Source of the DNA: Tenacibaculum singaporense
GTDB taxonomy: Bacteria; Bacteroidota; Bacteroidia; Flavobacteriales; Flavobacteriaceae
Assembly (NCBI RefSeq): GCF_003867015.1
Contig: NZ_CP032548.1
Location: 1,679,001 to 1,743,000 of the forward strand
DNA: 64,000 bases
Direction: 5' to 3'
The notes under the pieces are model-generated. The model was given only the letters and a program-made list of their open reading frames with translations. It was not told where the DNA came from and did not search any database. The translations under genes and the position numbers were made by a program. Shown here piece after piece: positions 41,464 to 50,706 of this stretch; position 1 is the stretch's first letter, and every line of letters begins with the position of its first letter.

Positions 41464-43256
41464 TGACAAACAATTTTCAAAAAATACAAAAGGCACATGT
41501 TATCATGTGTCTTTTTCTGGTATCTATAATTGGTTGTAAACAAGAAAACGCAACAAGCTATTCAAAGCTAGATAATCGAGCTTTGGTGGCAAAAGTTCAA
41601 GAATATTATTCAAAGCGTCTTGATAACTGTATTTCAAGTTTAGAAGAAATTAATGTTGTTGATGAGATTTCCGAAAAACTCAATAAGTATAAGTTGGCGA
41701 GAAGGGAGTTTAAGTTGATAGAACCTATATTAGCTTTTGCTGATAAAGAAAACTACAAGAGTCTAAATGCTTCTAATATTTTAAAGATTGAAGAGGAAGA
41801 TGCTACGGATATTAAAATAAGAGCCCCTTTTGGGTTTCAAGTTATTGAAGAGTTATTAAATGAGGATGAAGTTGACGTTGCAGAGGTAGGGAGCATTATA
41901 AAAAAGACAGTAAGTAGACTTAAACTAATAGCGGCAAACAACACGTTGTATTTAAAAAAGCATCATATTTTATGGCTGTTACGTGATCAAATTGCCCGTA
42001 TAGCTTTGGTAGGAATAACAGGTTTTGATTCACCAGTGTTAGAGCAATCTTTATTAGAAGCAAAAACAAACTACGAAACCTTACTCTTTATTATAAATAC
42101 GTATAAAAGTGAGTTTTCAAAAGATAAATTGTATACTGATTTTGTAAATGAGTTGCAGACAGCTCAAAAAATGTTACAAGAAAGCGATTTTGAGTCTTTT
42201 AACCGCTATGATTTTATAAAAAATCACACACATAAACAATTAGAATTATTGGCGAATACTGCTGAAGATTGGAAAGTGGAATTTCCTTTAACTATGGCGT
42301 TCAACAATAACATCACTTCATTATTTTCTAAAGAAACATTTAATATTGATTTCTTTAACGATTATCATCAGTTAGAAAAGGCAATGTCTAATGAAAAAAT
42401 AGCTTTAGGAAGAAAACTATTTAATGATAAGAATTTATCAAAAGGCGGTGTTATGAGCTGTGCTACTTGTCATATTAAGGATAAAGCTTTTACCGATGGA
42501 CTAGCAACTTTTCCGAAGCAAAAAAGAAATACACCAACCTTACCGTATGCTGCTTACCAACAAACTTTTTTTCACGATGGAAGAGCAGGTAGTTTAGAGG
42601 GGCAAATTGTGGGAGTTGTTGAAAATAAGAATGAGTTTCATACCAATTTAGAAAACTTGACAGAAACTGTAAAAAATGACAGTGCGTATACAAAATCGTT
42701 TGCTAATTTATATGGAAAGGTAACTGATTTTAACATCCGAAATGCAATAGCAAATTATATTAGAAGTTTAGGCGATTTTAGTTCTAAGTTTGATAAAAAT
42801 ATCAACAATAAAGAAAACACTTTAACAACTTCTGAAATCAACGGATTTAATCTTTTTATGGGGAAAGCAAAATGTGCCACTTGTCACTTTCCACCTGTGT
42901 TTAACGGGACAGTTCCACCTAATTTTACGGAAACAGAAGTAGAATCTATTGGAGTTCCAAATATGAAAGAAACAGGGTTAGATGGTGATTTAGGAGCTTA
43001 TGATATATTTAAAACTGAAGAACGCAAATACTTTTTCAAAACTTCTACTGTTCGTAACATATCCAAAACGGCTCCCTATATGCATAATGGGGTGTATGAA
43101 ACCTTAGAACAAGTAGTTGATTTTTATAATAAAGGTGGTGGACAAGGATTAGGATATAAAGTGCCAAATCAAACGTTACCATCAGATAAATTGAATTTGT
43201 CAGAAAAAGAAATTAAAGACCTAATAGCTTTTATGGAAGCCTTAACGGATGAATAA
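41463..43256 (+). CDS. MauG-like di-heme cytochrome c peroxidase lipoprotein with N-terminal helical domain
   Basis: A 597-residue protein with a lipobox (SIIGC near residue 26). Residues about 35-285 are helical (RREFKLIEPILAFADKE, APFGFQVIEELL), like the N-terminal domain of many Bacteroidota peroxidases. Two c-type heme motifs follow: CATCHIKDKAF near residue 337 and CATCHFPP near residue 472. The C-terminal part has TSTVRNISKTAPYMHNGVYETLEQVVDFY, typical of this family. It could reduce peroxide or oxidise a partner protein as MauG does. Coupling (one-base overlap) to the PhoX-like lipoprotein makes that protein a candidate partner. It ends the operon before a terminator. Confidence 0.85.
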   Translation: MTNNFQKIQKAHVIMCLFLVSIIGCKQENATSYSKLDNRALVAKVQEYYSKRLDNCISSLEEINVVDEISEKLNKYKLARREFKLIEPILAFADKENYKSLNASNILKIEEEDATDIKIRAPFGFQVIEELLNEDEVDVAEVGSIIKKTVSRLKLIAANNTLYLKKHHILWLLRDQIARIALVGITGFDSPVLEQSLLEAKTNYETLLFIINTYKSEFSKDKLYTDFVNELQTAQKMLQESDFESFNRYDFIKNHTHKQLELLANTAEDWKVEFPLTMAFNNNITSLFSKETFNIDFFNDYHQLEKAMSNEKIALGRKLFNDKNLSKGGVMSCATCHIKDKAFTDGLATFPKQKRNTPTLPYAAYQQTFFHDGRAGSLEGQIVGVVENKNEFHTNLENLTETVKNDSAYTKSFANLYGKVTDFNIRNAIANYIRSLGDFSSKFDKNINNKENTLTTSEINGFNLFMGKAKCATCHFPPVFNGTVPPNFTETEVESIGVPNMKETGLDGDLGAYDIFKTEERKYFFKTSTVRNISKTAPYMHNGVYETLEQVVDFYNKGGGQGLGYKVPNQTLPSDKLNLSEKEIKDLIAFMEALTDE

Positions 43257-43282
43257 TTCATTCAATTTTTATAGTTAACATA

Positions 43283-43317
43283 AAACTCTCTAATATATAT
43301 ATATAGAGAGTTTTTTA
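43283..43317 (+). terminator. Intrinsic terminator after the PhoX-like/peroxidase operon
   Basis: AAAACTCTCTA (43282-43292) pairs with TAGAGAGTTTT (43304-43314) around an AT-repeat loop, followed by T residues. Confidence 0.8.
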
Positions 43318-43371
43318 TTTTTACTGTAATTTCTAATGGTAGTTTCGACCAATTAGAACAAATCAATTATC

Positions 43372-44133
43372 ATGAAAAAAATAGTAGTACTAATCGCTAT
43401 AGCTCTTGTTTCAATAGCATGCAAAAAAGAAGTTAAAAAGGAAACAATTAAAAAAGAAGAGGTAGCAACATTAAAATATCCGAAAGCATTAGAAAAAGTT
43501 CTTGAAAAACATGGAGGGATTGAACAATGGAAAAAAATGAAAACATTGTCATTCACACTTAAAAATGAAGAACATACTACGGATTTGCATTCACGAAAAA
43601 CAGTAGTGAATTCACCAGAATATTCTTTAGGGTTTGATGGAAGAGAAGTGTGGTTACAGCAACAAGATTCAACAGCGTTTAAAGGAAACCCTGAGTTTTA
43701 TTACAATCTATATTTTTATTTTTATGCAATGCCTTTTGTATTAGCTGATGATGGCATTGTGTATTCAGAAACAAAACCACTGACTTTTGAAGGAGTTAGC
43801 TATCCAGGAATAAAAATTTCATACAAAGCCAACGTAGGAACTTCACCAGATGATAATTATTTTATATTTTACCATCCAGAAACAAAACAAATGGCATGGT
43901 TAGGGTATACGGTTACTTATTTTAGCAAAGAACCAACTGATGCTTATAAAATTATAAAATATAACGATTGGGAAAATGTTAACGGTTTGTTATTACCAAA
44001 ATCCATAACTTGGTATGCTAAAGATGAAAACGGGCAACCAACAGAACCAGGAAGAGAACCAATTCAGTTTAAAATGCCTTTGTTAAGTGAAGCATCATTA
44101 GCCAATAGTTTTTACGAAAAACCAAAAGAATAA
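43372..44133 (+). CDS. DUF6503-like lipoprotein
   Basis: A 253-residue protein with a lipoprotein signal (MKKIVVLIAIALVSIAC), a Lys/Glu-rich linker and a beta-rich domain. KALEKVLEKHGGIEQWKKMKTLSF and EVWLQQQDSTAFKGNPEFYYNLYFYFYAMPF match what I recall of DUF6503 family proteins of flavobacteria, which resemble LolA/LppX-like lipid-binding folds. The function is unknown. A tiny membrane gene and a symporter gene follow within 130 bases on the same strand, so they may form one operon. Confidence 0.7.
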   Translation: MKKIVVLIAIALVSIACKKEVKKETIKKEEVATLKYPKALEKVLEKHGGIEQWKKMKTLSFTLKNEEHTTDLHSRKTVVNSPEYSLGFDGREVWLQQQDSTAFKGNPEFYYNLYFYFYAMPFVLADDGIVYSETKPLTFEGVSYPGIKISYKANVGTSPDDNYFIFYHPETKQMAWLGYTVTYFSKEPTDAYKIIKYNDWENVNGLLLPKSITWYAKDENGQPTEPGREPIQFKMPLLSEASLANSFYEKPKE

Positions 44134-44154
44134 TCAACTAATAAAAAACAAAGT

Positions 44155-44259
44155 ATGGATAAAAAGTATATATGGAAAAAAGAGTATACATTAGTCTTAG
44201 TGGCTAATTTAGTATACATCGTGTTATTTTACATAATCACTAACATATATACAAAATAA
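44155..44259 (+). CDS. Small single-span membrane protein, 34 residues, before the symporter
   Basis: ATG at 44155, TAA at 44257-44259. It has a basic N-terminus (MDKKYIWKKEY) and one membrane helix (TLVLVANLVYIVLFYIITNI). Its stop is three bases before the ATG of the sodium/solute symporter, so they are translationally coupled. Other symporters of this superfamily are encoded with small membrane partners (for example DUF4212 or DUF485 types), though those are larger. A symporter subunit is the best guess. Confidence 0.6.
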   Translation: MDKKYIWKKEYTLVLVANLVYIVLFYIITNIYTK

Positions 44260-44262
44260 ACC

Positions 44263-45924
44263 ATGCAACTAATAGATTGGATTGTTCTTTCGGTAACCTT
44301 ATTGTTTATTGTTTTATATGGAGCTTGGAAAACCAGAGGAAGTAAAAATGTTGAAGACTATATAAAAGGGGGAAACGAAAGTAAATGGTGGACGATTGGT
44401 TTGTCAGTTATGGCAACACAAGCCAGTGCTATTACTTTTTTATCTACTCCAGGACAAGCGTTCCATAGCGGAATGGGCTTTGTACAGTTTTACTTCGGGT
44501 TGCCAATAGCCATGGTAATTATCTGTTTGGTGTTTATTCCTATTTATCACCGATTAAAAGTTTACACAGCCTACGAATATTTAGAAGGAAGGTTTGATCA
44601 AAAAACTCGAACCTTGACAGCAATTCTGTTTTTAATTCAACGCGGATTAGCAGCAGGAATCACCATTTTTGCGCCCGCTATTATTTTGTCTGCTGTTTTG
44701 GGTTGGGATTTAATTACTTTGAATATCATCATTGGGGTTTTGGTAATTATTTATACTGTTTCTGGAGGAACAAAGGCAGTAAGTGTTACACAAAAACAAC
44801 AAATGGCTGTAATTTTCGCAGGAATGTTTGTAGCTTTTTACTTGATATTACAATACTTACCCGACGATATTACATTTACCAAAGCACTAGAAATTGCAGG
44901 AGCTTCCGATAAAATGAAAGTGCTTGATTTTTCTTGGGATTTGAATAACCGTTACACGGTTTGGACAGGTATTTTAGGAGGGACATTTTTAATGTTATCG
45001 TATTTTGGAACAGACCAAAGCCAAGTACAGCGATACTTATCAGGAAAATCATTAAGAGAAAGTCAATTAGGATTGATTTTTAATGGGCTGTTAAAAGTAC
45101 CGATGCAGTTTTTTATTCTGTTAGTAGGAGTGATGGTGTTTGTATTTTATCAGTTTAATCCGTCTCCTATAAATTTCAACCCCAAAGCTGGAGAAGCAAT
45201 AGCAAATTCTAACCTTGAAACAATAGAGCAGTATGTTAAACTAGAAGAACAACATCGTTTTATTGAAGGAAGAAAGAAAGCATTGATCTTTGAAGGATTA
45301 ACACCTGAGAATGTAGCACAGATTCAAGAGTTTAATGAACAAGATAAGGTGCTAAAAGAAGAAGCAAAGACTATTATTTCAAAAGTAGATCCATTGGTAG
45401 AAACAAATGATAAAGATTATGTGTTTATTCACTTTATCCTGAATAATTTACCCAAAGGATTAATAGGTTTGTTGTTAGCGGTAATTTTATCAGCTGCCAT
45501 GTCTTCTACAGCATCTGAATTAAACGCTTTAGGAGGTACAACAGCTATTGATTTATACAAACGAAATACTAAAATAGAATATAGCGAAGAGCATTATGTA
45601 AAAATGTCAAAATGGTTTACCCTAGGTTGGGGGATTTTGGCAATTTTAGTCGCCTGTATAGCAGATTTATTTGATAATTTAATTCAGCTCGTAAATATTA
45701 TTGGTTCTATTTTTTACGGAAATGTGTTGGGAATTTTTTTATTAGCCTTTTTTGTAAAGTTTGTCAAAGGAAATGCAGTATTTATTGCAGCGATAATTAC
45801 GCAATTAATTATTATCGCAGTTTGGTACATCGATTGGCTACCGTATTTGTGGTTGAATGCCTTAGGGTGCGGTTTAGTAATGCTATTAGCAATACTAATT
45901 CAATCAACGTCTAAAGAAAACTAA
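44263..45924 (+). CDS. Sodium/solute symporter (SSS family)
   Basis: A 553-residue protein with about 13 membrane segments. Typical SSS features: GSKNVEDYIKGGNESKWWTIGLSVMATQASAITFLSTPGQ near the N-terminus, TAYEYLEGRFD and the conserved ILSAAMSSTASELNALGGTTAIDLY. About 85 hydrophilic residues (about 45167-45430) interrupt the membrane core between two helices, rich in Glu and Lys. Substrate unknown; cotransport with Na+ is expected. Preceded by a coupled 34-residue membrane peptide. Its end overlaps the convergent Nnr gene by 4 bases. Confidence 0.87.
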   Translation: MQLIDWIVLSVTLLFIVLYGAWKTRGSKNVEDYIKGGNESKWWTIGLSVMATQASAITFLSTPGQAFHSGMGFVQFYFGLPIAMVIICLVFIPIYHRLKVYTAYEYLEGRFDQKTRTLTAILFLIQRGLAAGITIFAPAIILSAVLGWDLITLNIIIGVLVIIYTVSGGTKAVSVTQKQQMAVIFAGMFVAFYLILQYLPDDITFTKALEIAGASDKMKVLDFSWDLNNRYTVWTGILGGTFLMLSYFGTDQSQVQRYLSGKSLRESQLGLIFNGLLKVPMQFFILLVGVMVFVFYQFNPSPINFNPKAGEAIANSNLETIEQYVKLEEQHRFIEGRKKALIFEGLTPENVAQIQEFNEQDKVLKEEAKTIISKVDPLVETNDKDYVFIHFILNNLPKGLIGLLLAVILSAAMSSTASELNALGGTTAIDLYKRNTKIEYSEEHYVKMSKWFTLGWGILAILVACIADLFDNLIQLVNIIGSIFYGNVLGIFLLAFFVKFVKGNAVFIAAIITQLIIIAVWYIDWLPYLWLNALGCGLVMLLAILIQSTSKEN

Positions 45925-47408
45925 CTTTTTTCTATTCGTAAAGCATCAATAATATCAGAAGCAATTAATGCTTTGTGTCCTTTTTTGTAAGCGGCATCGT
46001 CACCTGCTTTTCCATGGAAAAATACACCCAATAAAGCGGAATGTAATGGAGGGTGATTTTGTGCTAACAACCCTGTGATAATTCCTGTGAGTACATCACC
46101 GCTACCACCTGTTGCCATTCCTTGGTTTCCAGAAGTGTTGAAGTATAAATTTCCTTCAGGAGAAGAAATAGTAGTATATGCGTTTTTTAAAACTACGACA
46201 CATTGATATTTTTTAGAAAACTCAAGTTGCTTTTGAAAACGTTCAGTTGAGGTGTCAGATTTTCCAACCAATCTATCAAATTCTTTAATATGTGGAGTTA
46301 AGACAGAGTTTTTAGGAAGTAACGATTTTAATTCTTCGTTTTGAGCAATAATATTTATAGCATCAGCATCAATAACTAACGGACTATTACTTTCCGATAC
46401 TAACTTTTTTACAAGTAGTGTTGTTTTTTCGTTAACACCTATTCCAGGACCTATCGCGAGAACGTCGTATTTGAAAATTTCTGGGAGTTGGGTCACGAAT
46501 TCTTCATTCTCATCGGTTAGGCACATTGCTTCTGGAATGGAAGATTGCATAATTTGGTACCCGCATTTTGGTATGTAACTAGTCAGCAGACCTACACCAC
46601 TTCGTAAGCAAGCTTTAGAAGAGAGTACTGCAGCTCCCATTTTTCCATAAGAACCTGCAATTAATAAAGCGTGTCCGTAACTTCCTTTGTGTGATTGACG
46701 TAATCGGGGTGTTAAAATTTCAGTAATCTTTTCATTTAAAATAAAATAGTTGCTTTCTTGTTGTTGAATAAAATCTTCATCTAAGTCAATATCAACTGTT
46801 TTCCAATTTTTTACAAAGGTTCCATTTTCAGGAAAAAAAAATGAAAATTTTGGTCGTTGAAAACTTACAGCAAGGTCTGCCTGTACAACAGTTTCAGAAT
46901 CAGGAAGCTTATCACAATACAACCCAGAAGGAACATCAACAGCATATACAGTTTTTTTAGCATTATTAATACTTTCAATAACATGTTTTATAAAACCAGT
47001 AATAGGTTTAGAAAGTCCAAAACCAAAAATAGCATCAATAATCACATCATATTCAGAGAAGTCAGGAACTTTACTAGTTGATTTTATAATGATAGTATCA
47101 TCAAGTTTTTGAAAATTAATATTACAATCTGAGCTAAGTGTATCTTTAAACTGAACTAAAAAAGGTTGTACAATATATTTTTTACTTTTTAAAATTCTAG
47201 CAATGGCAAATCCGTCACCTCCATTATTACCAACCCCACTAACAATAGCAATTTTTAGAGAACGATTTAGCAAAGGTTCAATAGCTTTTACAAAGGCTAA
47301 AGACGCTTGTCCCATCAAAGCAAAAGAGGTAACCCCTTTTTTAGTAATAGTATGTTCGTCAGCTTTTCGTATTTGAGCAACATTGATTATTTTTTGAAGA
47401 TTTTCCAT
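45921..47408 (-). CDS. Bifunctional NAD(P)H-hydrate epimerase/ADP-dependent dehydratase
   Basis: A 495-residue fusion. The N-terminal YjeF epimerase domain (about 1-215) has SGVGNNGGDGFAIARIL and AVDVPSGL. The C-terminal ribokinase-like dehydratase domain (about 225-495) has GHALLIAGSYGKMGAAVLSSKACLRSG, the IGPGIG motif and GNQGMATGGSGDVLTGIITGLL, which holds the catalytic Asp. It repairs damaged NAD(P)HX in the cytoplasm. It lies downstream of cmk on the same strand, separated by a terminator. Confidence 0.93.
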   Translation of the reverse strand: MENLQKIINVAQIRKADEHTITKKGVTSFALMGQASLAFVKAIEPLLNRSLKIAIVSGVGNNGGDGFAIARILKSKKYIVQPFLVQFKDTLSSDCNINFQKLDDTIIIKSTSKVPDFSEYDVIIDAIFGFGLSKPITGFIKHVIESINNAKKTVYAVDVPSGLYCDKLPDSETVVQADLAVSFQRPKFSFFFPENGTFVKNWKTVDIDLDEDFIQQQESNYFILNEKITEILTPRLRQSHKGSYGHALLIAGSYGKMGAAVLSSKACLRSGVGLLTSYIPKCGYQIMQSSIPEAMCLTDENEEFVTQLPEIFKYDVLAIGPGIGVNEKTTLLVKKLVSESNSPLVIDADAINIIAQNEELKSLLPKNSVLTPHIKEFDRLVGKSDTSTERFQKQLEFSKKYQCVVVLKNAYTTISSPEGNLYFNTSGNQGMATGGSGDVLTGIITGLLAQNHPPLHSALLGVFFHGKAGDDAAYKKGHKALIASDIIDALRIEKS

Positions 47409-47445
47409 GTAAGAAATTTACAACATTACATAAAAAAAGCAAAAA

Positions 47446-47473
47446 GAAACCCACAAAGAATTTTGTGGGTTTA
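47446..47473 (-). terminator. Intrinsic terminator after cmk
   Basis: AAACCCACAAA (47447-47457) pairs with TTTGTGGGTTT (47462-47472) around a short loop, just after the cmk stop on the minus strand. Confidence 0.75.
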
Positions 47474-47498
47474 CTATAATTAATGGTATACGTAGTTT

Positions 47499-48188
47499 TT
47501 ATTGAATTCTAGCATTAACCAAACTCATAATACGTTCAAATTGTTCTTTAAGCCCCATGTCAGAATTATCAAACTCAATAGCATCGTCAGCCATGACTAA
47601 AGGAGAATCTTCTCGGGTAGAATCTATTCTGTCACGTTCTTGTACGTTTTGTAAAATTTCTTCGTAGTTAACCTTGTCACCACGGTCTATTAATTCTTTG
47701 TAGCGACGTGTAGCACGTTTATCGGCAGAAGCAGTCATAAATAATTTTAGTTCAGCATTAGGAAAAACTACGGTTCCAATATCACGACCATCCATAACAA
47801 TACCTTTGTTTTTACCCATTTCTTGTTGCTCACGAACTAACTTTTTTCTAATTTCAGAAACTTCAGCAACTTTACTTACTAATTTAGAAACCTCAATACT
47901 TCTAATTTCTTTTTCAACATTAGTTCCGTTTAAAAACATTTCAGCAAAACCAAGTTTTTCATTAAATGTAAAAGACAAAGAAATGTTAGGTAAATCAGCA
48001 ACTAAATCTTCTGAGTTAAAATGATTTTCAGAAATATAACCATGTTGCATGGCATATAAAGTAACAGCTCTATACATAGCACCAGTATCAACATAAATAT
48101 AACTAAGCTCTTTAGCTAATTGTTTAGCAATAGTACTCTTTCCTGTAGATGAAAAACCGTCAATGGCTATAGTTATTTTCTTGGTCAT
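47499..48188 (-). CDS. cmk: Cytidylate kinase
   Basis: 229 residues from the ATG at 48188 (a TTG seven codons upstream is not preferred; MTKKITIAIDGFSSTGKST is the usual start). The P-loop is GFSSTGKST, followed by DTGAMYRAV and DGRDIGTVVFPNAELKLF, with the Arg-rich RATRRYKEL lid. It phosphorylates CMP and dCMP in nucleotide salvage. Length and motifs are those of normal cmk. Confidence 0.95.
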   Translation of the reverse strand: MTKKITIAIDGFSSTGKSTIAKQLAKELSYIYVDTGAMYRAVTLYAMQHGYISENHFNSEDLVADLPNISLSFTFNEKLGFAEMFLNGTNVEKEIRSIEVSKLVSKVAEVSEIRKKLVREQQEMGKNKGIVMDGRDIGTVVFPNAELKLFMTASADKRATRRYKELIDRGDKVNYEEILQNVQERDRIDSTREDSPLVMADDAIEFDNSDMGLKEQFERIMSLVNARIQ

Positions 48189-48424
48189 AATATGAAGAAT
48201 AGACAGCAAATATACGGTAGAATTTTAATATAGATGAAGGGTTTTGTAATATGAAAATAAAGCAGTAAAAGAAGTGGGTTTAAGGTGTTGGTTAATATAG
48301 TTTTAAGGTAAAAAAGCAGTTCAGATTAAGTAAGATAGAAACTTTAGTTGCCTGTTAAAAATAGATTTTATATATTTCCCTATTAATTTTATTGGTTTTA
48401 TTATACTTTTGTTAAGAAAAACTA

Positions 48425-48432
48425 TAAATTTG
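48425..48432 (+). promoter_or_regulatory. -7-like element before the gliding adhesin genes
   Basis: TAAATTTG lies 24 bases before the ATG at 48456 and fits TAnnTTTG. A TTTG at 48408-48411 is only 13 bases upstream, so the -33 element is poor. The remaining sequence 48189-48424 shows nothing else. Confidence 0.4.
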
Positions 48433-48455
48433 ACACCCTTAAAAGAATCCCTTAA

Positions 48456-50699
48456 ATGAAAAGAAGCTCTAAAAGCATATTATTACTTTTAGCAACATTT
48501 CTACTGTGTATAAATTCAAGTGCTCAAGTGCTTGAAAGTATCGTTATTAACGATTTAGTGGGCGTGAGTAATAGAGCTCTTTGTGATCAGGTAGGAGGGA
48601 CAGATTATTCTCTAGATATAAGTTTCACTGGTATTTTTGAGGATGCTAATACTTTTACAATAGAACTTTCTGATGAAAATGGGTCTTTTTCAGACCCAGC
48701 TAAAGTAAAAACATTAAGAACACTTATAAGCACAGCTGCAAATGACTACAATAAAGGTCAAGGTATGGATAATATTAGTTTTCAGCTGCAAGAAGGAACT
48801 TATGGGAAAAACTATGTGATACGTGTAAAAACAAGTAATCCTGTACAAACAGTACAAACAGCTTCTTTTGAAGCGTATTATGACATGTTTGCAGAGGGTG
48901 AGTTATCTATAAATAATGGTAACTCTTTTACATTATGTAATGGAGAGACAAGAGAGGTTTCCTTAGATACCAATGTTATTGGAGAATATTTATGGTATAG
49001 AAGAAATGGTGGTACGGATGAACTGGTAGCAACTACACAAGAACCTAAATATACGATAGCAGAAACAGGACAATATTATGTAGTAATTGATTATGGCTTG
49101 TGTGGAGGTCCAAAGTCAAGGTTTTTAACCGTTGATGGTCTTAGTGGAGCAGATACGCAAATTAAAGGGGCGTCAACTATTGAAATTTGTGGAGATCAAT
49201 CTCATACATTTGAAGCAAATGCTACTAATACTACTTATACCTATAATTGGTATTTAGATGGCCAATTAAAACAATCTTCAAATAATCCAACATACACAAC
49301 ACCAACTGCAGGTCAATTTGGTACATACCGTTTAGAAATTGAGGCAGGAACATGTACTACAGTTTCAAATGATGTAGTATTACGACAACAAACAGATGCA
49401 GGATACACAGTAACCAATGAAGGTGCTCTGAAACGAATTATATTATTTGGAGAATCAAAAGAATTGTGTATAAGCCATGATGCTACACCTATTGAAGATG
49501 TAACCATTGAATGGTTTAGAAACGGGGGGGCAATGGGAACAGCTGTGCGAAATCAATTATGTATTGATGCAACAACAGCAGGAACTTACTTTGCAAGAGT
49601 TACAAAAAGTACAGGTTCTGCTTGTGATGCTGTAGTTGATTCAGAAGAATTTGTGCTATTAGCTGTAGACTCATTTAATGTAGTAATTAGAACTGCTACT
49701 GATTATGAAGAGTGTAATTCAGCTACTACAAAGTTAAGCATGGTAGGCGTAAAAGCCATAGCTGAAGATGGAAACGAATATGATTTAACTTCCGATCAAA
49801 TAGCTATGCTAAACTTTGACTGGAAAAAAGATGGAATTTCTACCGGAGGAACAAGTGAAGAGTATACTGTTAATTCATATGCTGATAATGGTTCATATAC
49901 ATTAACAGTAAGTACAAATACAGGAAAAAGTGGTGATTCTAATGCTATTGATGTAAAGCTAGTAGAGGTGCCTCAGGTATCTTCTACATCAACTTCAAAC
50001 TCTTTATGTGCAGGTTCTTCTATTGTTTATACAATAGATAACTTTAATACGAGTTATACTTATCAATGGATAAAAGACGGTGATGAAGATGTAACCCCTA
50101 CAGACCCCAAAACATTAGTAGTAACTGAAGTAGGGGAGTATGTGTTAAAATATTCTGATTCAAGCTGCAGCAACGAGTTAGCACCGATAAATGTTATTCC
50201 TTTTGAAGATTCAGCAGTAACCGTTACTCCATCAGAAATTGTTGTGCTGGAAGAAGGAGGTTCTGCTATAGTTGTGGCAGCTGGTGGAGAAACTTATGAA
50301 TGGTACCAAGGAGAAGATACTTCAGGAACTTTGTTGTCAACAACAGAGCAGTTAGAGGTAACTGAATTAGGTTTTTATACAGTGCAAGTAAAAGTAGGTA
50401 ACTGTACACTATATAAGACAATAGAAGTAGTAGAGCCAGATGGACAAATTATAGTGCCTAATATTGTATCGCCTAATCAAGATGGAATTAATGATACTTG
50501 GAAATTGTCTAATTCGTATGCATACCAACCAAGTGTAGAGATAATATTGTATAATTCAGGTGGAAAAGAAATTTTAAAAACAACTGATTACAAAAATGAT
50601 TGGCCTGTAGAAAGTTTAGGCAATCAAAAAATATTTTATTATAAGATTATTAGAGAAGGTAGGCTTATTAAAGCAGGAACGATATCAGTAATAGATTAA
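48456..50699 (+). CDS. sprC: SprC-like gliding-motility protein with T9SS type B C-terminal domain
   Basis: A 747-residue protein with a signal peptide (ending INSSAQ). Residues about 100-660 form several Ig/PKD-like beta modules, each with the W-containing core (EYLWYRRNGG, TYNWYLDGQLK, IEWFRNGG, NFDWKKDGI, TYQWIKDG, TYEWYQGED) and paired Cys. The last 85 residues are a gliding-motility/CHU-type sorting domain (VPNIVSPNQDGINDTWKL, VEIILYNSGGKEIL, IFYYKII), directing T9SS export. Gene order here (this gene, a PorP/SprF-like gene, then a giant SprB-like gene) matches sprC-sprD-sprB of Flavobacterium johnsoniae as I recall it. The symbol rests on that order and on the C-terminal domain. Confidence 0.75.
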   Translation: MKRSSKSILLLLATFLLCINSSAQVLESIVINDLVGVSNRALCDQVGGTDYSLDISFTGIFEDANTFTIELSDENGSFSDPAKVKTLRTLISTAANDYNKGQGMDNISFQLQEGTYGKNYVIRVKTSNPVQTVQTASFEAYYDMFAEGELSINNGNSFTLCNGETREVSLDTNVIGEYLWYRRNGGTDELVATTQEPKYTIAETGQYYVVIDYGLCGGPKSRFLTVDGLSGADTQIKGASTIEICGDQSHTFEANATNTTYTYNWYLDGQLKQSSNNPTYTTPTAGQFGTYRLEIEAGTCTTVSNDVVLRQQTDAGYTVTNEGALKRIILFGESKELCISHDATPIEDVTIEWFRNGGAMGTAVRNQLCIDATTAGTYFARVTKSTGSACDAVVDSEEFVLLAVDSFNVVIRTATDYEECNSATTKLSMVGVKAIAEDGNEYDLTSDQIAMLNFDWKKDGISTGGTSEEYTVNSYADNGSYTLTVSTNTGKSGDSNAIDVKLVEVPQVSSTSTSNSLCAGSSIVYTIDNFNTSYTYQWIKDGDEDVTPTDPKTLVVTEVGEYVLKYSDSSCSNELAPINVIPFEDSAVTVTPSEIVVLEEGGSAIVVAAGGETYEWYQGEDTSGTLLSTTEQLEVTELGFYTVQVKVGNCTLYKTIEVVEPDGQIIVPNIVSPNQDGINDTWKLSNSYAYQPSVEIILYNSGGKEILKTTDYKNDWPVESLGNQKIFYYKIIREGRLIKAGTISVID

Positions 50700-50706
50700 A
50701 TTTTAG

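Noticed and set aside
46857..47081. 74-residue plus-strand frame opposite the NAD(P)HX repair gene
   Set aside because: Shadow frame with no independent support.
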